In this document: one piece after another, positions 32,201-44,368 of the stretch
Layout: the number at the start of each line of letters is the position of its first letter
Numbering within the stretch: position 1 is the stretch's first letter
Assembly: GCA_030674185.1 (NCBI GenBank)
Contig: CM060307.1
Location: 64,095,653-64,159,652 of the forward strand
DNA: 64,000 nt
Source of the DNA: Monoplex corrugatus
Taxonomy: Eukaryota > Mollusca > Gastropoda > Littorinimorpha > Ranellidae
Reading direction: 5' to 3'
The notes under the pieces: generated by a model
What the model was told of the DNA's origin: nothing
The model's database searches: none
What the model saw: the letters and a program-made list of their open reading frames with translations, nothing else
Made by a program: the position numbers and the translations under genes

Positions 32201-32394
32201 ACCAGCAAATGGAAATGACGCAAAGCTGATTACAGTTAATTTTCATGCTTTGGCTGTTTGTCGTTCTGCACAATGATACTTTTGTCTATGGTCTGTTGTA
32301 GTCTTTCTTCACCGCTATAGTGCTTCATGATATACTCTGTTATTGTGTATGCGCTAGATAATGGATTTGGATGAGTCCAGGAGATAATGGACTT

Positions 32395-34640
32395 GGATGA
32401 GTCAAGGAGATAATACCAAAAATCAGATTGGCTACATCCTGATTAATAAAAGATTTAGACATTCTTTACTGTCAGCAAAAACACTACCAGGCGCAGACTG
32501 CAACACTGACCACAATCCTGTAGTGGGAAGATTTAGGTTGAAATTACGGAAAAGGCAAAATAGACCAAAAGCAACATCTAACTAGATCTTGGACTCTTAA
32601 AGACAGATAAAGTGATACGTAAAAATATTAATGTACATGTTCAAAACAAATTCAGTGCTCTGGAAGACGTTGGTGACAGTGAGGAACAATGGACAAAGTT
32701 GAGAAATTTGATAAATGAAGCTTGTGAAGAAATCCTTGTAGTAGATAGAAAAGCAAAAAAGAACTGGATGGCAAAAGAAATTTTAGGCTTGATGGAGAAA
32801 CGGAGGAAGGCAAAGAGAAACGAGTAAATATACAGGAAGACAAACAAAGAAATCAGGAATAGATGTAATGAAACTAAGGAAGCTTGGCTGGAAACAAAAT
32901 GCAAAGAAATAGAAGACCAACACAAAGCGGATCCTCAGGGTATGTACAGACGAATTAAAGAAATTGTCCACAGGAAAAATACATGCACATCAACTGGTTG
33001 CTTAAAATCGAAAGATGGTACGATTCTCATGGAGAAAGACAGAATATTAGACAGATGGGGAGAGTACTTTCAAGACCTTTTTGAAGATGACAGAAACGCA
33101 GAACACATTATAAGAAAGAAATTAGAAGCACCACCCATAATGAAAGATGAAGTTAGAGCAGCATTGAAAAAGATGAAACCAGGAAAAGCCCCAGGACCAG
33201 ACATCATTATTAGAGATGATTGAAGCCCTGGAGGAATTCGGTATAGAAAAAATAACAGTCCTCTTAAATGAAATTTACGACACTGGAAAAATCCCCAAAG
33301 ATATGTCAAAATCAATTTTCATTGCACTTCCAAAGAAGACAGGGGTTATAGAATGCGAACTCCATCGTACAATCAGTTTGATGAGTCATGTAACCATGTA
33401 ATCTAGATCCTATTAAGAATAATCACGATGAGGATAAGGAATAGAATCAAAAGAGAAATAGCAGATGAGCAGTGTGGATTTGTGGAAGGAAAAGGAACTA
33501 TTAATGCTATATACATCTTAGAACTATCATAGAGAGGTCAATCGAGGTGAACAAGGATTTATATTTATGCTTTGTTGACTATACCAAGGCTTTCGATCGG
33601 ATAAGACATGAAGAATTGATCAACCAACTAGAAAGACTCAATATTGATGGAAAAGATCTACGAATAATCAGAAATATGTATTGGGAACAAACAGCTGCAA
33701 TGAGAATAAAAAACGATATAAGCTCTTTCCAAAACATCAAAAGAGGAATCAGACAGGGTTGTGTTTTGTCACCAGATCTGTTTTCATTTTACAGCGAAAA
33801 CATCATGAGAAACCTAGAGGAAGACCCTGGATTAAAGGTTGGAGGAAAAATGATAAACAACATTCGATACTCAGATGACACAGTGGTAATTGCAGAAAGT
33901 GAAAGGGACCTACAAAACCTTGTGAATATACTTGAAATAGAAAGCAAAGGTAAGGGGTAGGAACTAAACAGCAGGAAGACTGAAGTCATGGTGATCAGTA
34001 AAAAACATGAAATGCCCTCATGCAAAATAACAGCAAACGGCACAACCTTGAGACAGGTTGATAAATTTAAGTACCTGGGAACGATCAATACCACGAAATG
34101 GCAGATGCACATCAGAAATAGCCAGCAGAATCGGCCAAGCAAAAACAACATTCAACATTCTTACCAACAAATGCCTATCAATTAACATCAGGAAGAGAGT
34201 TCTTGAATGTTATATAGAACCAGTACTGTTGTATGGTTGCGAGGCGTGGACAGTCAACAAGCAAAGCCCGAACAAAATCGAGGCAGCCAAGATGTGGTTT
34301 CTGAGAAGGATGTTGAAAGTTCCATGGACAGCAAAGAAAACAAACGAGACAGTCTTAATGGAGGCAGACACAAATAGATCATTCATAAGGAAGATTAGGA
34401 AAAGGCGGGCAACTTTCATAGGCCATTTTATGAGGAAAGGGGAATTGGAACACCTGGTCACAACGGGAAAGCTGGAGGGAAGGAGAGCACCGGGTAGACC
34501 CAGGGAGAAGATACTATACGGACTTGCAGAGTGGCTGAAGACAGGGAGGGTGGAAGAGATGCTTCAAGAGATAGAGACAGATGGAAGTCCATAATCGCCA
34601 ACGCCATGCGGCAAGGCACCTGATGATGATGATGATGCTA
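32395..34640 (+). pseudogene. RTE/BovB-like non-LTR retrotransposon, 5'-truncated, (ATG)n tail
   Basis: Starts in the endonuclease C-terminus (NQIGYILINKRFRHSLLSA, DCNTDHNPVVGRFRLKL). The RT has ALKKMKPGKAPGPD, LCFVDYTKAFDRIRHEELIN (catalytic Asp), IKRGIRQGCVLSPDLFSFY and NIRYSDDTVVIAESERD, where the expected A-D-D box reads S-D-D. The C-terminal part has FKYLGTI, LLYGCEAWTVNKQSPN, RRMLKVPWTAKKTNETVL and FIGHFMRKGELEHLV with RRAPGRPREKI. Many frameshifts and stops. It ends in GATGATGATGATGATG at about 34622. The same family appears at 60280-60735 (+) and 61745-61955 (-). Confidence 0.9.
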
Positions 34641-35734
34641 GATAATTGCCCCGTCTTCAGATGTGCGGAAATATCTGGATATTGCTTGTGAGCACGTCAT
34701 AAACCATGTTTCCTGTTACTTGTGCATCTCATGATTATATTGTATTTACACACACTGAATGAAAGAGTAAAACATTTTTAAACCAAAGTCAACGTTGCGC
34801 ACGATTGAGTGTGGTTGCCAAATGGACAAGTGACCAGTTTCATGTCCTGGACTAAACACATCACTCTAATCCATCAGCTGTAAAAGAGTACTTGTTCTTC
34901 TTTAAAGACGAGAAAGATAAAGTAGTTGGCAGTATGATGGGGTACAGACCCCATAGTACTCGCCCCAAGAGAGATTCATGTCTCTCATACTTCGATTCTC
35001 ATCGCACGTTCTTCGTCTTCTTCTCTCACCATACCCCCACCCCCCCTCTCTCTCCCTCTTTTTTTTTTAATCTTTACTTTTATATTGGCTTCGCATGGTA
35101 TGTTACTGTGTTAGCAAGTACATCTTACTCTCTTTCAGCAAATGAAATCGAAATTAAACACGTAAATAGTACGTCTAAGGACACTCTGTTTGTCTAGAGA
35201 GATTTCTTGTTTACCCGAAATATAATTTTTTTAGGGTGTCCACGTAATAGATCTTTTATATCCCTTGTTAAAAGAGGTCTTGCTCTGCACTTTTCAATAA
35301 AACACACACACTGTCTCTCCCCTCCCTTCCCATTCCTCCTCTCTTTCTTTCTCTAACTTTCTGAAACTGTTTTAAACAAATGCAACAATGAAGTTTGTTT
35401 AGAGTTGCAAACGGGGTTATGCCCCTTAAACGTTGGTAGTGGTTAACGTAAGATCTTCGTCAACAGAATGAATAACTCGTTTTATTCGTAACCTTAGATT
35501 CAACTGTTCACCCTCTGTTTAGGCAAGACTGAAATTATTATTTCTTGGATGTCCTACGTCAGTTTTGTGTTGTTAATGTACAGAACGGACATTGTTTCGG
35601 TTTGATATTCTGTTGTACATTTGAAAAACACCGCTATTATAAGCTGCACATGTTATGGTCAGTCCTTAGAATCTTTTCTTAACCGATTGACCTGTTCAAA
35701 GCATGTGTGTGGCCTGATGGCAAGAAGCTTAATT
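34641..35734. other. Intergenic, no gene seen
   Basis: A/T-rich. Contains CT-rich patches at 35035-35075 and 35310-35360 and a SINE-like 'CCCCAAGAGAGATTCATG' stretch at 34965. Nothing convincingly coding. Confidence 0.5.
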
Positions 35735-35870
35735 GTTTTTGTTATTTTTGTTTAAAGCCCAGCCGACTGCATAGAGCCATATAAGGGGCTATAACCGTTT
35801 CAAAACATACACAGTACTTCAACAGGAAAAAAACCCCCAAACAAACAAACAAACAAACAAAAAGAAAACA
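35735..35870 (+). repeat. Dispersed GCCCAGCCGACT repeat, copy 2, with AAAC tail
   Basis: Contains TTTAAAGCCCAGCCGACTGC, then ATAGAGCCATATAAGGGGCT, followed some 60 bp later by (AAAC)n. Compare copies at 735-800 and 63145-63215. The A-rich tail supports a retroposon 3' end. Confidence 0.65.
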
Positions 35871-35879
35871 AAATTAAGT

Positions 35880-36640
35880 AATGAATGCATTCGCGCTAAT
35901 AATCTATTGTGATTCCCCTAGCACTGACCACTCCGTCCAATTTATTGTACAAGGGGTCATCTATATTTAAGTGAAATTCTTTCCCCCGAAGTTGTCAGCC
36001 ATCGAAAGCTTACCTCCGTGTCAACAAGGTAAAGTTACTCCTATACATGAGTCAGGAAATAATAGAGATCTTTGAAATGATGGACCGATTTCAGTGTACT
36101 AATTTTCTTAAATGTCTCTCAAAAACATACGTGAATGCATCTCTACATAAGCTTATATAAACAGATAACACTTTTGTCTCAAGCTTATGTTATTCTTACT
36201 CTGTTTTCAACATCGCGTTAGTTGGCGTGTCTTTCCTCCTCTCTTTGCCCTCCACTTCCCTTGATTGTTCTTAATGCTTCCTTCACTCTCTTCTTTTCCT
36301 TTGACTGTATGTCTAATTTACAGTTTTTGTTTTTGGATAAAATATTGATACAACTACCAGCAGTATTGTTCTTGTTATTGTTGTGTTGTTAAGGGTTGAC
36401 ATGAATCTATATACATATGTCTACCTTTGTCTCTCATGCTTTTGTAAAGCGCATGAGCAATTGGCGTATATTTAACAGTCAATATGTTATCACAACTCAT
36501 TTTATAACTTGTCTCACATCTTGTGTGTTAAGGGTCGTTTTCGTTTTTATGCTTTTGTGTGTAAACAGCAAGGACTAGAGGTAAGACAGGTCCAACAGGA
36601 TCTAATGCTACTATCCACGAGTAATAAAGTATTGGGAAGT
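35880..36640. other. Intergenic, no gene seen
   Basis: A/T-rich sequence without a domain or repeat family I can name. Confidence 0.5.
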
Positions 36641-36642
36641 CT

Positions 36643-36714
36643 GAACTCTCTCTCCCTCTCTCTCGTTCATGTGTGTGTGTGTATGTGGTGTGTGTGTGTG
36701 TGTGTGTGTGTGGG

Positions 36715-36745
<31 letters not shown>

Positions 36746-36833
36746 CGTGTGTTAACGCCTGTGTGCGTGCGTGCGTGCCTGTGTGCGTGCGTGGTGCGTG
36801 AGTGTGGGTGGCGTGTGTGTGTGTGTGCGTGTA
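36643..36833. repeat. (CT)n-(GT)n microsatellite
   Basis: CT block, then GT with GTGC units. Confidence 0.95.
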
Positions 36834-36839
36834 AAATCT

Positions 36840-37640
36840 AACCAGCCACAGTTCTCACTGCTTGTTCCTTAAGTGCTGAATGAGTACTGATTCATGTCCT
36901 CTTATAAAGACTACCGCCAAAACAGCCGCTCTGGAGGACCAGCAGGTAATAAAGGGGATAATGGAACGGGAGGGTGGATTTTCCTATTCAAAGTCTTGTC
37001 TTTTATTACACCTCCTGCGTGATATATTGCAGCCCACGGCACACTCACAATTTATCTAACTTACCTAATTGACTTGTGACTGTCAGATTTCTTTGACAGC
37101 TTATGGGCACGTCTAATAATGTCTTCATGACCATGGATAAATTAATGTCATATTTTCCGTCTTGACAAGGTCCCCGATCCTGCCTTCAGCAACCCACGCA
37201 AAAATCTTTCTACACTACAGGTATGTATGTATACAGCACAAACTGGCAAACTATTCCGTCACTCAGAGGCACACGCTGTGTTAAGTATAAAAGATTTATA
37301 TTCAAGAAGTCACAAATACTGCCCGCCCTGCTTTTACCTGGACACCAAGCACAGTTTATCTCTGGGTGTACAGTGCGAAGAGGAGACAGTTATGCCTGTA
37401 TCTCACTCTGTAAAAAAAATAACTCTTCATAGACATACATACAGAAGGGTAATTGCAAAGCCCAAAGCCACCCACAAAAATAAGTTGAAGAAAGCAGGTG
37501 GTAAATGTGAGATGTTTGCATACAAGTGATACAATAAAGGAAAATTAAGATATTTTGCTTTCGGAAATACTACATAGCTAATGTAAACTATTTCAAATAC
37601 ATATTTATATCTTACAGACTTTAATGTCGATTTTCTTCTT
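36840..37640. other. Intergenic, no gene seen
   Basis: Open frames on both strands are short and without recognisable domains. Confidence 0.5.
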
Positions 37641-38204
37641 CCCCTAACGTAAAAGCGTAAAGAAACATACATCGACAATTTTCTTATATGTTCTGCATGA
37701 TGTTCTCCTAGTATATTTAAAGTGTGCGTTGATGACTTTCGTACCTAATAAATGATAAGGGTTTTTTGCCCGATATAATAAATCATTACAAGAACCAAGA
37801 CAAGAAACGATACTACGAGGCTTGACATTTTTCATGAAATAACATTCTGAGTTCCGAGAAAAATGGCATTTTGGGGACGTGGAATTTTCTTTTTCATCCG
37901 TTCATATACATGTATATAACCGAGACAAATGAGAAAAAAATGAAACTCATCTTCACACCTGTCTGAGCAAATTGGACATATCTTGATGGTATTTTCTTGA
38001 TTGCAATGTTTGTTTACACCAAGGGAGAGACACTGACATTGATACTGACACATGTTTATTGTAAAGGCCACTGACCCATACACAAACCAGAATTTTGATA
38101 TACACAATACTTTCCATTCGTCGTCCGATTCATAGTAGGAATGTACAAACATTTTCAGATTGTTACTTCTTCTCAAGCTTTAAAGCGTAAAACATAAACA
38201 TCGC
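37641..38204 (-). pseudogene. Non-LTR element 3' end, copy B
   Basis: The minus strand reads a LINE C-terminus with KICPICSDRCEDEFHFFLIC (a C-x2-C-x-H-type block) and IPRPQNAIF. It ends near AAAGCGTAAAGAAACATACA, then CGACAATTTTCT. The same terminal string with few changes (AAAGCGTAAAACATAAACAT, then CGCCAATTTTCT) is at 38180-38212, the end of the next element. Two 3' ends of the same family are therefore arranged head to tail. Confidence 0.75.
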
Positions 38205-40080
38205 CAATTTTCTAGAATGTTCTGAATTGTTACACTCTACGGCCCTGCTCCATTAGAGATCGGCACTGTTTCCAATGATTCCTTGCAGATGCTTGTCTGA
38301 TATCTCTAAAGATCGAACAATCAAACAGAAAATGGGATTCATCTTCTAAATTACTGGGACAAAAGAGACTGCTTTATCTAGCAAACTTTTTATTTTGGTT
38401 AAAAATCGCTTATTCACATCCAAATCGTTCACACCTAATCTAAGTCTGATCAGGCGATCACGGAATTTGTTTATAGTTACGTCATTCATATATATTTCTG
38501 GTGAGTGATATAAGTTAACGATAGAAAGAATAGCTATCGCTATTGGGTATTTTACAGTTCCATTGATCTTTAAATTGCCCTATCATTTTTTGCTTAAAGG
38601 AAGCCAAGAAGTTTGACTCGTTAGTCACGCCGATTATCCAAACTTCTAGGCATTCTTCAATATCTCTAACCCAGTTCTGATCTTCACTCCTTTGCTCCGC
38701 ATCTAGGCTATTCAAAAGCATGGCGTAAGCTTGTTTTGGTAATCTTTATACAGACATTTAATAAGTTTTAACCAGTATCTCAGGACCGCAATGGTTCTGT
38801 CGATGTATAAAGAATACCTCCCGGTTTCTTCGTATATCATATAATTTGGTGTTTTATTGCTTACATTCGAAAGACGTTTGCATCCGAACAAGTGGGTTGT
38901 CTCTATAACAGCAAAGTCTTGACATACCACAACATAGGTTTAATCTGTGCATCAAGCAGTTGAAAGAAAACGGTAGTGTTGAAGCAGCCGAGGGACCACA
39001 TGGTTTTCATCAAATCTTAAGATTTCGTTTTTGATTTGCTGGAAATTCGTCACAGGCAATGTTCAAGGACAGTTTTGTTAAGAGTGTGAATCCCAATTAC
39101 TTGTAGCGACTAACTATTTCAATTTTATTATCTTGGTAAAACCATTTTTCCATACCTGCAGTATGCCCTCCTTTCTTGAATACAATAACTTAGTTTTTAA
39201 TCTAAGTTTACCAACAGGCCGAGATATTTTGATGCTTTATGAAGAGTATCTATTTGATTATGTAATCCTGACGGCGTAGATAATATGACAGCAATGTCAT
39301 CAGCAAGTAATTCTTAGGAAACTTCGAGATTAGGAACCATCTGTATGCCATTTTTTCCGCGCTTTTTAACGAAATCAGCCACCTCAGATATGAGAAGTGA
39401 AAAAAAAAAAAAAATCAAGGGACATAACAGACATCCTTGCTTTATTCCATTTGGACACAGGAAAAAATTTGAGATTTTTAGCTCCCTATCTTTTACATGA
39501 TTTAACCGATTTGTACATAGATTTCACATGTATCATCTTTGTTGATGTTTGTCACTTTTGCAGCATTTTCCTTAACTGGTCACGATCATCACTATCAAAA
39601 GTTTTTTTTGTAGTCAATAAAAGCAACATAAACCTTTCCATAACGTCTACTATTAAAGGCATTTCCTATTAAAGAAACTAAATTGAAAATGTGATAAAAA
39701 ATTGAGAAACACTTCTGAAAAGCTGTCTATTCTTCACTTATCTTGCCCTCCCTCTCTCCATGTGTATAGAGTCTCTTGTTTATAACGAAGGTCAAGACTG
39801 CTTGCGATACAAAATAAGGAAATGCCTCGGTAATTATTTGGATTTTGTTCGTCTCCTTTTTTAAACAGAGGTATTATTACTGATTTACACCAGTCTTCTG
39901 GGAAAAGATTGGACTCGTACAGTCTATTGAAAAGCTTTGTAAGAAAGCGTACAATCAAATTTTCAACATACTTAATAAATTCTCCACGAACGTCATCAAG
40001 CCCAGGAGCTTTTACCACAATTAATGTTTCTGATAGACTGTTTTATCTCTCGTTCAGTTACGTCAGTAATCTAGCTCAGC
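38205..40080 (-). pseudogene. Non-LTR reverse transcriptase, heavily decayed, copy A
   Basis: From about 40080 down: KAPGLDDVRGEFIKYVENLI, NLFPEDWCKSVIIPLFKKGD and PNNYRGISLFCIAS (RT fingers). Near 39600 follows GKVYVAFIDYKKTFDS (catalytic Asp). The C-terminal part at 38930-38515 has LFGCKRLSNVSNKTPNYMIY, YWLKLIKCLY and NFLASFKQKMIGQFKDQW. A final LFCPSNLEDESHFLFDC-like block lies near 38350. Many frame breaks. Probably a CR1- or RTE-related molluscan LINE; clade uncertain. Confidence 0.82.
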
Positions 40081-40540
40081 GATATATTATACTTGCTGCA
40101 TCAGTGTGTAACACTGTGTATAAGCATTGTCTGCTTTTTTATTTTTTATTTCCACCAATGACGCTATGAGCATAGTCTGTTTTTTATTTCCGCAATTACG
40201 CTATGTTGTCTTTTTCCAAGAATATTTTGAAAGTGTTTTGTGTTTTTGCCATGCCGAAGCATTTATTTCCGGCTGTTTTCGTTTGCTTGCGCTCCATATC
40301 ATGTCCAAAACTTTGACCCATTTCTTTTGTTGTGTAGAAATGTTTGATTCACCGAAATTCTGTAAGCTTGTTTGTTTTGCTTGCTTTGTAGCTTTATAAT
40401 GTGTTCTCTTTTGTGTAAACGCCAACTTATCTTCAACTTTATTGATTCCATGAAAAAGATTTGTGGCACGGTGTGCTGCACGCTTATTTTCAGCGCATTC
40501 CCTGACTAACCATCTGTATGCTTCTCTTTCTCTCTTTCCT
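40081..40540. other. A/T-rich segment with a two-copy 45-bp repeat
   Basis: A unit reading TTTTTTATTTCC...ACGCTATG occurs twice (about 40134-40210). No gene recognised. Confidence 0.5.
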
Positions 40541-40542
40541 AC

Positions 40543-40558
40543 AGGGAGAGAGACAGAC

Positions 40559-40602
<44 letters not shown>

Positions 40603-40778
40603 GAGAGACAGACAGACAGATTGACAGAAAGAGAGGGAGGGAGAGAGAGACAGACAGACAGACAGAGTGAAACAGACAGACTGAAAGAGAGAGAGAGAAA
40701 GTCACAGAGAAGAGAGAGAAAAAGACAGACAGACAGAGAGAAAGAGACAGATACAGACAGACAGACAGACAGCGAGAG

Positions 40779-40842
<64 letters not shown>
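40543..40842. repeat. (GA)n/(GACA)n tract
   Basis: About 300 bp of GA/GACA repeats. All open frames in it are artefacts. The following 40843-41410 has no recognisable gene. Confidence 0.95.
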
Positions 40843-41411
40843 ATGACTCAAACTTTTCATCTGTGTCCCGACCTCTAAACATGTGCTATACAGTAAGTCA
40901 GTCAAACGAAACGTCCATAACAGTATGTATAGCAGTCACATCCAGTCCTTTACTACCAGATAGCCGCTCTGTTATTATCGAATTAATCTTCTTTCATTCA
41001 GTTACCTATCTTGTCATGTGTACACGCTCTTGACGGGAACAGGTCACTGCATAACTGACTGGCCACCGGACACCTGATCCCTAAACAACTGCCTGCCGAA
41101 CAATTTTGTGTTCTTTTAAATTAACACATGTCGCGTGACAGAAAACCAACAAACACCAACTCAGCGATTTTCCCATCGTTTTGTTTCTCAGTAGCATTAA
41201 ATAAAACGACTGACATCTAGTTAAAATTTGATGATTGTTGCCATCATTTATACATTTTATCCAAAGAAGCCCAAAAATCTTACCATGCATGTCCTGATTT
41301 ACTGTAACCGAAACAATGCTTGATAAATATTCTAAATTCGGTCAAAATTAGTCCATGAGACACATGTCAACACGTTTTGCATAGTGATGATCTTGAGATT
41401 TTACTAATCTT

Positions 41412-41480
41412 AGAAAAACAAACAAACAAACAAACAAACAAACGAAAAACAAAAACAAACACAACAACAACAACAAAACC
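41412..41480. repeat. (AAAC)n/(AAC)n simple repeat
   Basis: A-rich tetranucleotide repeats. The following 41481-41713 shows nothing recognisable. Confidence 0.9.
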
Positions 41481-41713
41481 TGCACGTTTTCAGCAAATGT
41501 TTGGCAAAATGTGTCTTCATACAGCTGGAGTATATCTAATTAAAATTTATTCCACTAAAGGAAATAAGAGAGAAGCAGGGAGAATTTTTTAAGATTAACC
41601 AAGGATTATAACTCTTGAGAGTCACGTAGGAGTTATCTCCCATGTTGTAGAAGTTCTCGAAATTCAACATAGTTTGCGTTACCCATTCAGCTAACATAGA
41701 AGCAGCCGCAAAG

Positions 41714-41819
41714 CACAAAACTGTAAGCTCAGAACATCCCCCCCCCCCCAAAAAAAAAAAAAAGAAGGTAGGCTTGGGCATTCCTTTTTTGGGGAATGTT
41801 CTGAGCTTACAGTTTTGTG
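41714..41819. repeat. Inverted repeat (about 28 bp arms) with poly-C/poly-A loop
   Basis: The left arm (41714-41742) CACAAAACTGTAAGCTCAG then AACATCCCCC pairs with the right arm (41791-41819) GGGGAATGTTCTGAGC then TTACAGTTTTGTG. There is one mismatch or bulge near the C-run. The 48-nt loop contains the C-run and A-run. Possibly a foldback element or the product of hairpin-templated synthesis. Confidence 0.9.
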
Positions 41820-42070
41820 TAAAGAAGACCACGCCATCCATGATTGGACTGGTTACTCAACATTTTCCACCGACCTAGTCCCCCTCAGACCGTATCGTTA
41901 CGCGGGTACGTAAGGTTTGCGTAATGAAGATCACGCCATCCATGATTTAACTGGTTACTCGGCATTTTCCACCGACCTCTAAGGGGGGGGGGGGGGGGGG
42001 GGTAAGAATATTCAAGCCCTATCTTACACGGGTACGTAAGGTTTGCGTAATGAAGAGCACGCCATCCAAA
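41820..42070. repeat. About 125-bp direct repeat, two and a fraction copies
   Basis: The unit contains CACGCCATCCATGATT, GACTGGTTACTC/AACTGGTTACTC, CATTTTCCACCGACCT, and CGGGTACGTAAGGTTTGCG. It starts at about 41820, 41919 and 42046; the last copy is only about 20 bp before the sequence changes to the LINE. One copy carries a 23-G run. Confidence 0.88.
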
Positions 42071-42835
42071 GAGCGGGTATTCTGATACAGCATCATGATG
42101 GCGTCTACTGTTTCCTTGGGTAGTCCATATGCAGTTAGAATCTCCTCCATCTTTCCTCGGTGGATCGAATCAAAAGCTTAAGAAAAGTCGATAAATAGGA
42201 GAACAGCTGGGACGTTTTTGGTTTTTATGCCTTCCAATATACGTCTGATGGTGAGTATTTGTCCTGATGTCGATCTGTTTTGGCGAAACCCGTTTTGATT
42301 TTTCCTCAGAACTGGATCTATCTCCGGCCTTATCCTATTTAGGAGCATAAGGTTGTAGATCTTTGCAGAAATTGCAGTTAATGTGATTCCGCGGTAGTTC
42401 TTTGTGATTCCGAGGTCACTTTTCTTGGGGAAAGGAAGCAGGCATCTTTTAGTCCATTTGTTTATTGGGTCTTGCTTATAAACATTGTTGCAGCATTCCA
42501 GCAGTATCTGGTGAAATTCCTGTATTTTCCATACTTCTGCTGGTATCTCATCGAGTCCGCATGCTTTTCCACACTGAATGTTTTTCACTGCTGTCAGTAG
42601 TTCGTCCAACGTAAACAGCCCTTTCTTGATATTCAGCTCCTCCGTGAAGACTGGAGTTATTTCTTCTTCAGAGATGTCTGGAGGTTCCCCGAGTAGGTCT
42701 TGGAAGTGCTGTTGCCACAGTTTTACTCGCTCTTCTTGGTTAGATGCTTTTAGCTTAGCTCTGTTACAGCTTTTTCTACCACTTAATTCGCTCACGGTCT
42801 TCCAGGCAACAGCAGACTTTTTGTTGCTGACAGAT
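42071..42835 (-). pseudogene. RTE-like reverse transcriptase fragment
   Basis: The minus strand encodes VSELSGRKSCNRAKLKASNQ, HFQDLLGEPPDISEEEI, NIQCGKACGLDEIPAEVW, RCLLPFPKKSDLGITKNYRG, NGFRQNRSTSGQILTIRR and LLFIDFS, then TAA, then AFDSIHRGKMEEIL. The stop replaces the Lys codon that normally follows F-I-D-F-S (family pattern F-x-D-x-x-K-A-F-D) and truncates the polymerase right at catalytic motif A. Both ends of the element are missing. Confidence 0.88.
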
Positions 42836-42879
42836 CACAAATGCTGTCATATCATATATACACATATATAAATATATAT

Positions 42880-42935
42880 TTGTGTGTGTGCGTGCGTGTG
42901 CATGTGCGCGCGCGCGCGCGTGTGTGTGTGTGACC
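42880..42935. repeat. (GT)n/(GC)n microsatellite
   Basis: Short GT/CG alternating purine-pyrimidine tract. Confidence 0.9.
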
Positions 42936-43184
42936 ATGTATTTCTGTTTTATTGTCACCGTGTATTTCTATCATTTTTGTCCAACCCTGCTTTTCTGTAC
43001 TATTATGTTACCCTGTTTTTCTATACTTTCGTGTTTTTCTGTACTTTTGTGTCGCCCCATTTTCTATATTTTGTGTGTTGTGGGTGACCACATTTCACCA
43101 TTGTCTAAATACCAACATCGTTTCAGCCGTTGTAAGTCAATATACACAAGGTGGTGGAGACCTATATGTTTCTCTGGGCTAGCA

Positions 43185-43310
43185 TCTATTCTTCCTCTCT
43201 GCTTTACCTTCCCCGACCCTTAACAGTGCCAGGTATACTTTCATAGCTGAGTGAACTGGAAGCTGCACGCACACAATTGTTCTCAAGCCACGCTCAAATC
43301 CGTGCAAACA
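43185..43310 (+). repeat. Dispersed short repeat, copy C
   Basis: CTCTGCTTTACCTTCCCCGA, TTTCATAGCTGAGTGAACTG, GAAGCTGCACGCACACAATT and CTCAAATCCGTGC match the layout of 25770-25960 and 26050-26235. Confidence 0.6.
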
Positions 43311-43386
43311 GAAACTCAGGAGGTGTGTTTCTCGGTGTTAGCACACTGCCCTAATCGTGACCACTGTCACACAGCACGTACACACA

Positions 43387-43388
<2 letters not shown>

Positions 43389-43432
<44 letters not shown>

Positions 43433-43442
43433 CACACACACA
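43389..43442. repeat. (CT)n-(CA)n microsatellite
   Basis: CT block joined directly to a CA block. Confidence 0.93.
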
Positions 43443-44180
43443 TTATGCAAACGGGAGAGAGAGCCGCTCGAAATAAAAATGCAGACAGCCAACAAGCCAC
43501 AGAAGAACGCTGATCATAGAGATATAGATGAAGACAAAATTAAGTACAGGGTGTCAAAAATGATTTCATCATATTAACATTGTCAAAAATTCTAGACTTG
43601 TTTCTTCAAAATAAATACCTAAAGAAAAAAAAATAGACATACAATAACAATCAGTGCGCGCATGACAAAGTCGATAGTGTTTCGCTGTTGAATCTAGATA
43701 TCTACTACTCCCTGACTCTACGTCACACAGCGTGTGGAATTAACTGTCAGCGTTAAATTAAACAGATTCACCAAAGAAAGTAAACAGTATATTTTGGCTC
43801 CTCCCCTCCTCTCCCCAAGATCCGCGCAGTTCCGGAATACAAGAAAACTGTGAGACAATGTGCAAAACTGTGTCAGCGTTTGAAAAATTACTTACCAAAG
43901 AAGACGAACATGACATTCAGGCTTACTGCACCCATACTGGCAGTTCACACAATCGTATCTTGATGATGCAGGCTTACTGCGTTGTCGTTCACACAACGGT
44001 TATTTGTCTTCTGTGGTTCACACAGATTGATTTCGTGATAGGCTAGAAGACACTAGGCCTATTCTCGTCACATACAAGAGTGAAAACGTTGTCTCAATGC
44101 ACAGGCGCTTGCCACTTGCATATATTTTTTATAACACGCAAATGTTTTAATCGCCTTTTCTTCGTATTGCCTGGGAGGGA
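43443..44180. other. Intergenic, no gene seen
   Basis: Contains a small imperfect direct repeat 'CAGGCTTACTGC' (43918 and 43969), with TTCACACAA following in both. No domain recognised. Confidence 0.5.
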
Positions 44181-44368
<188 letters not shown>

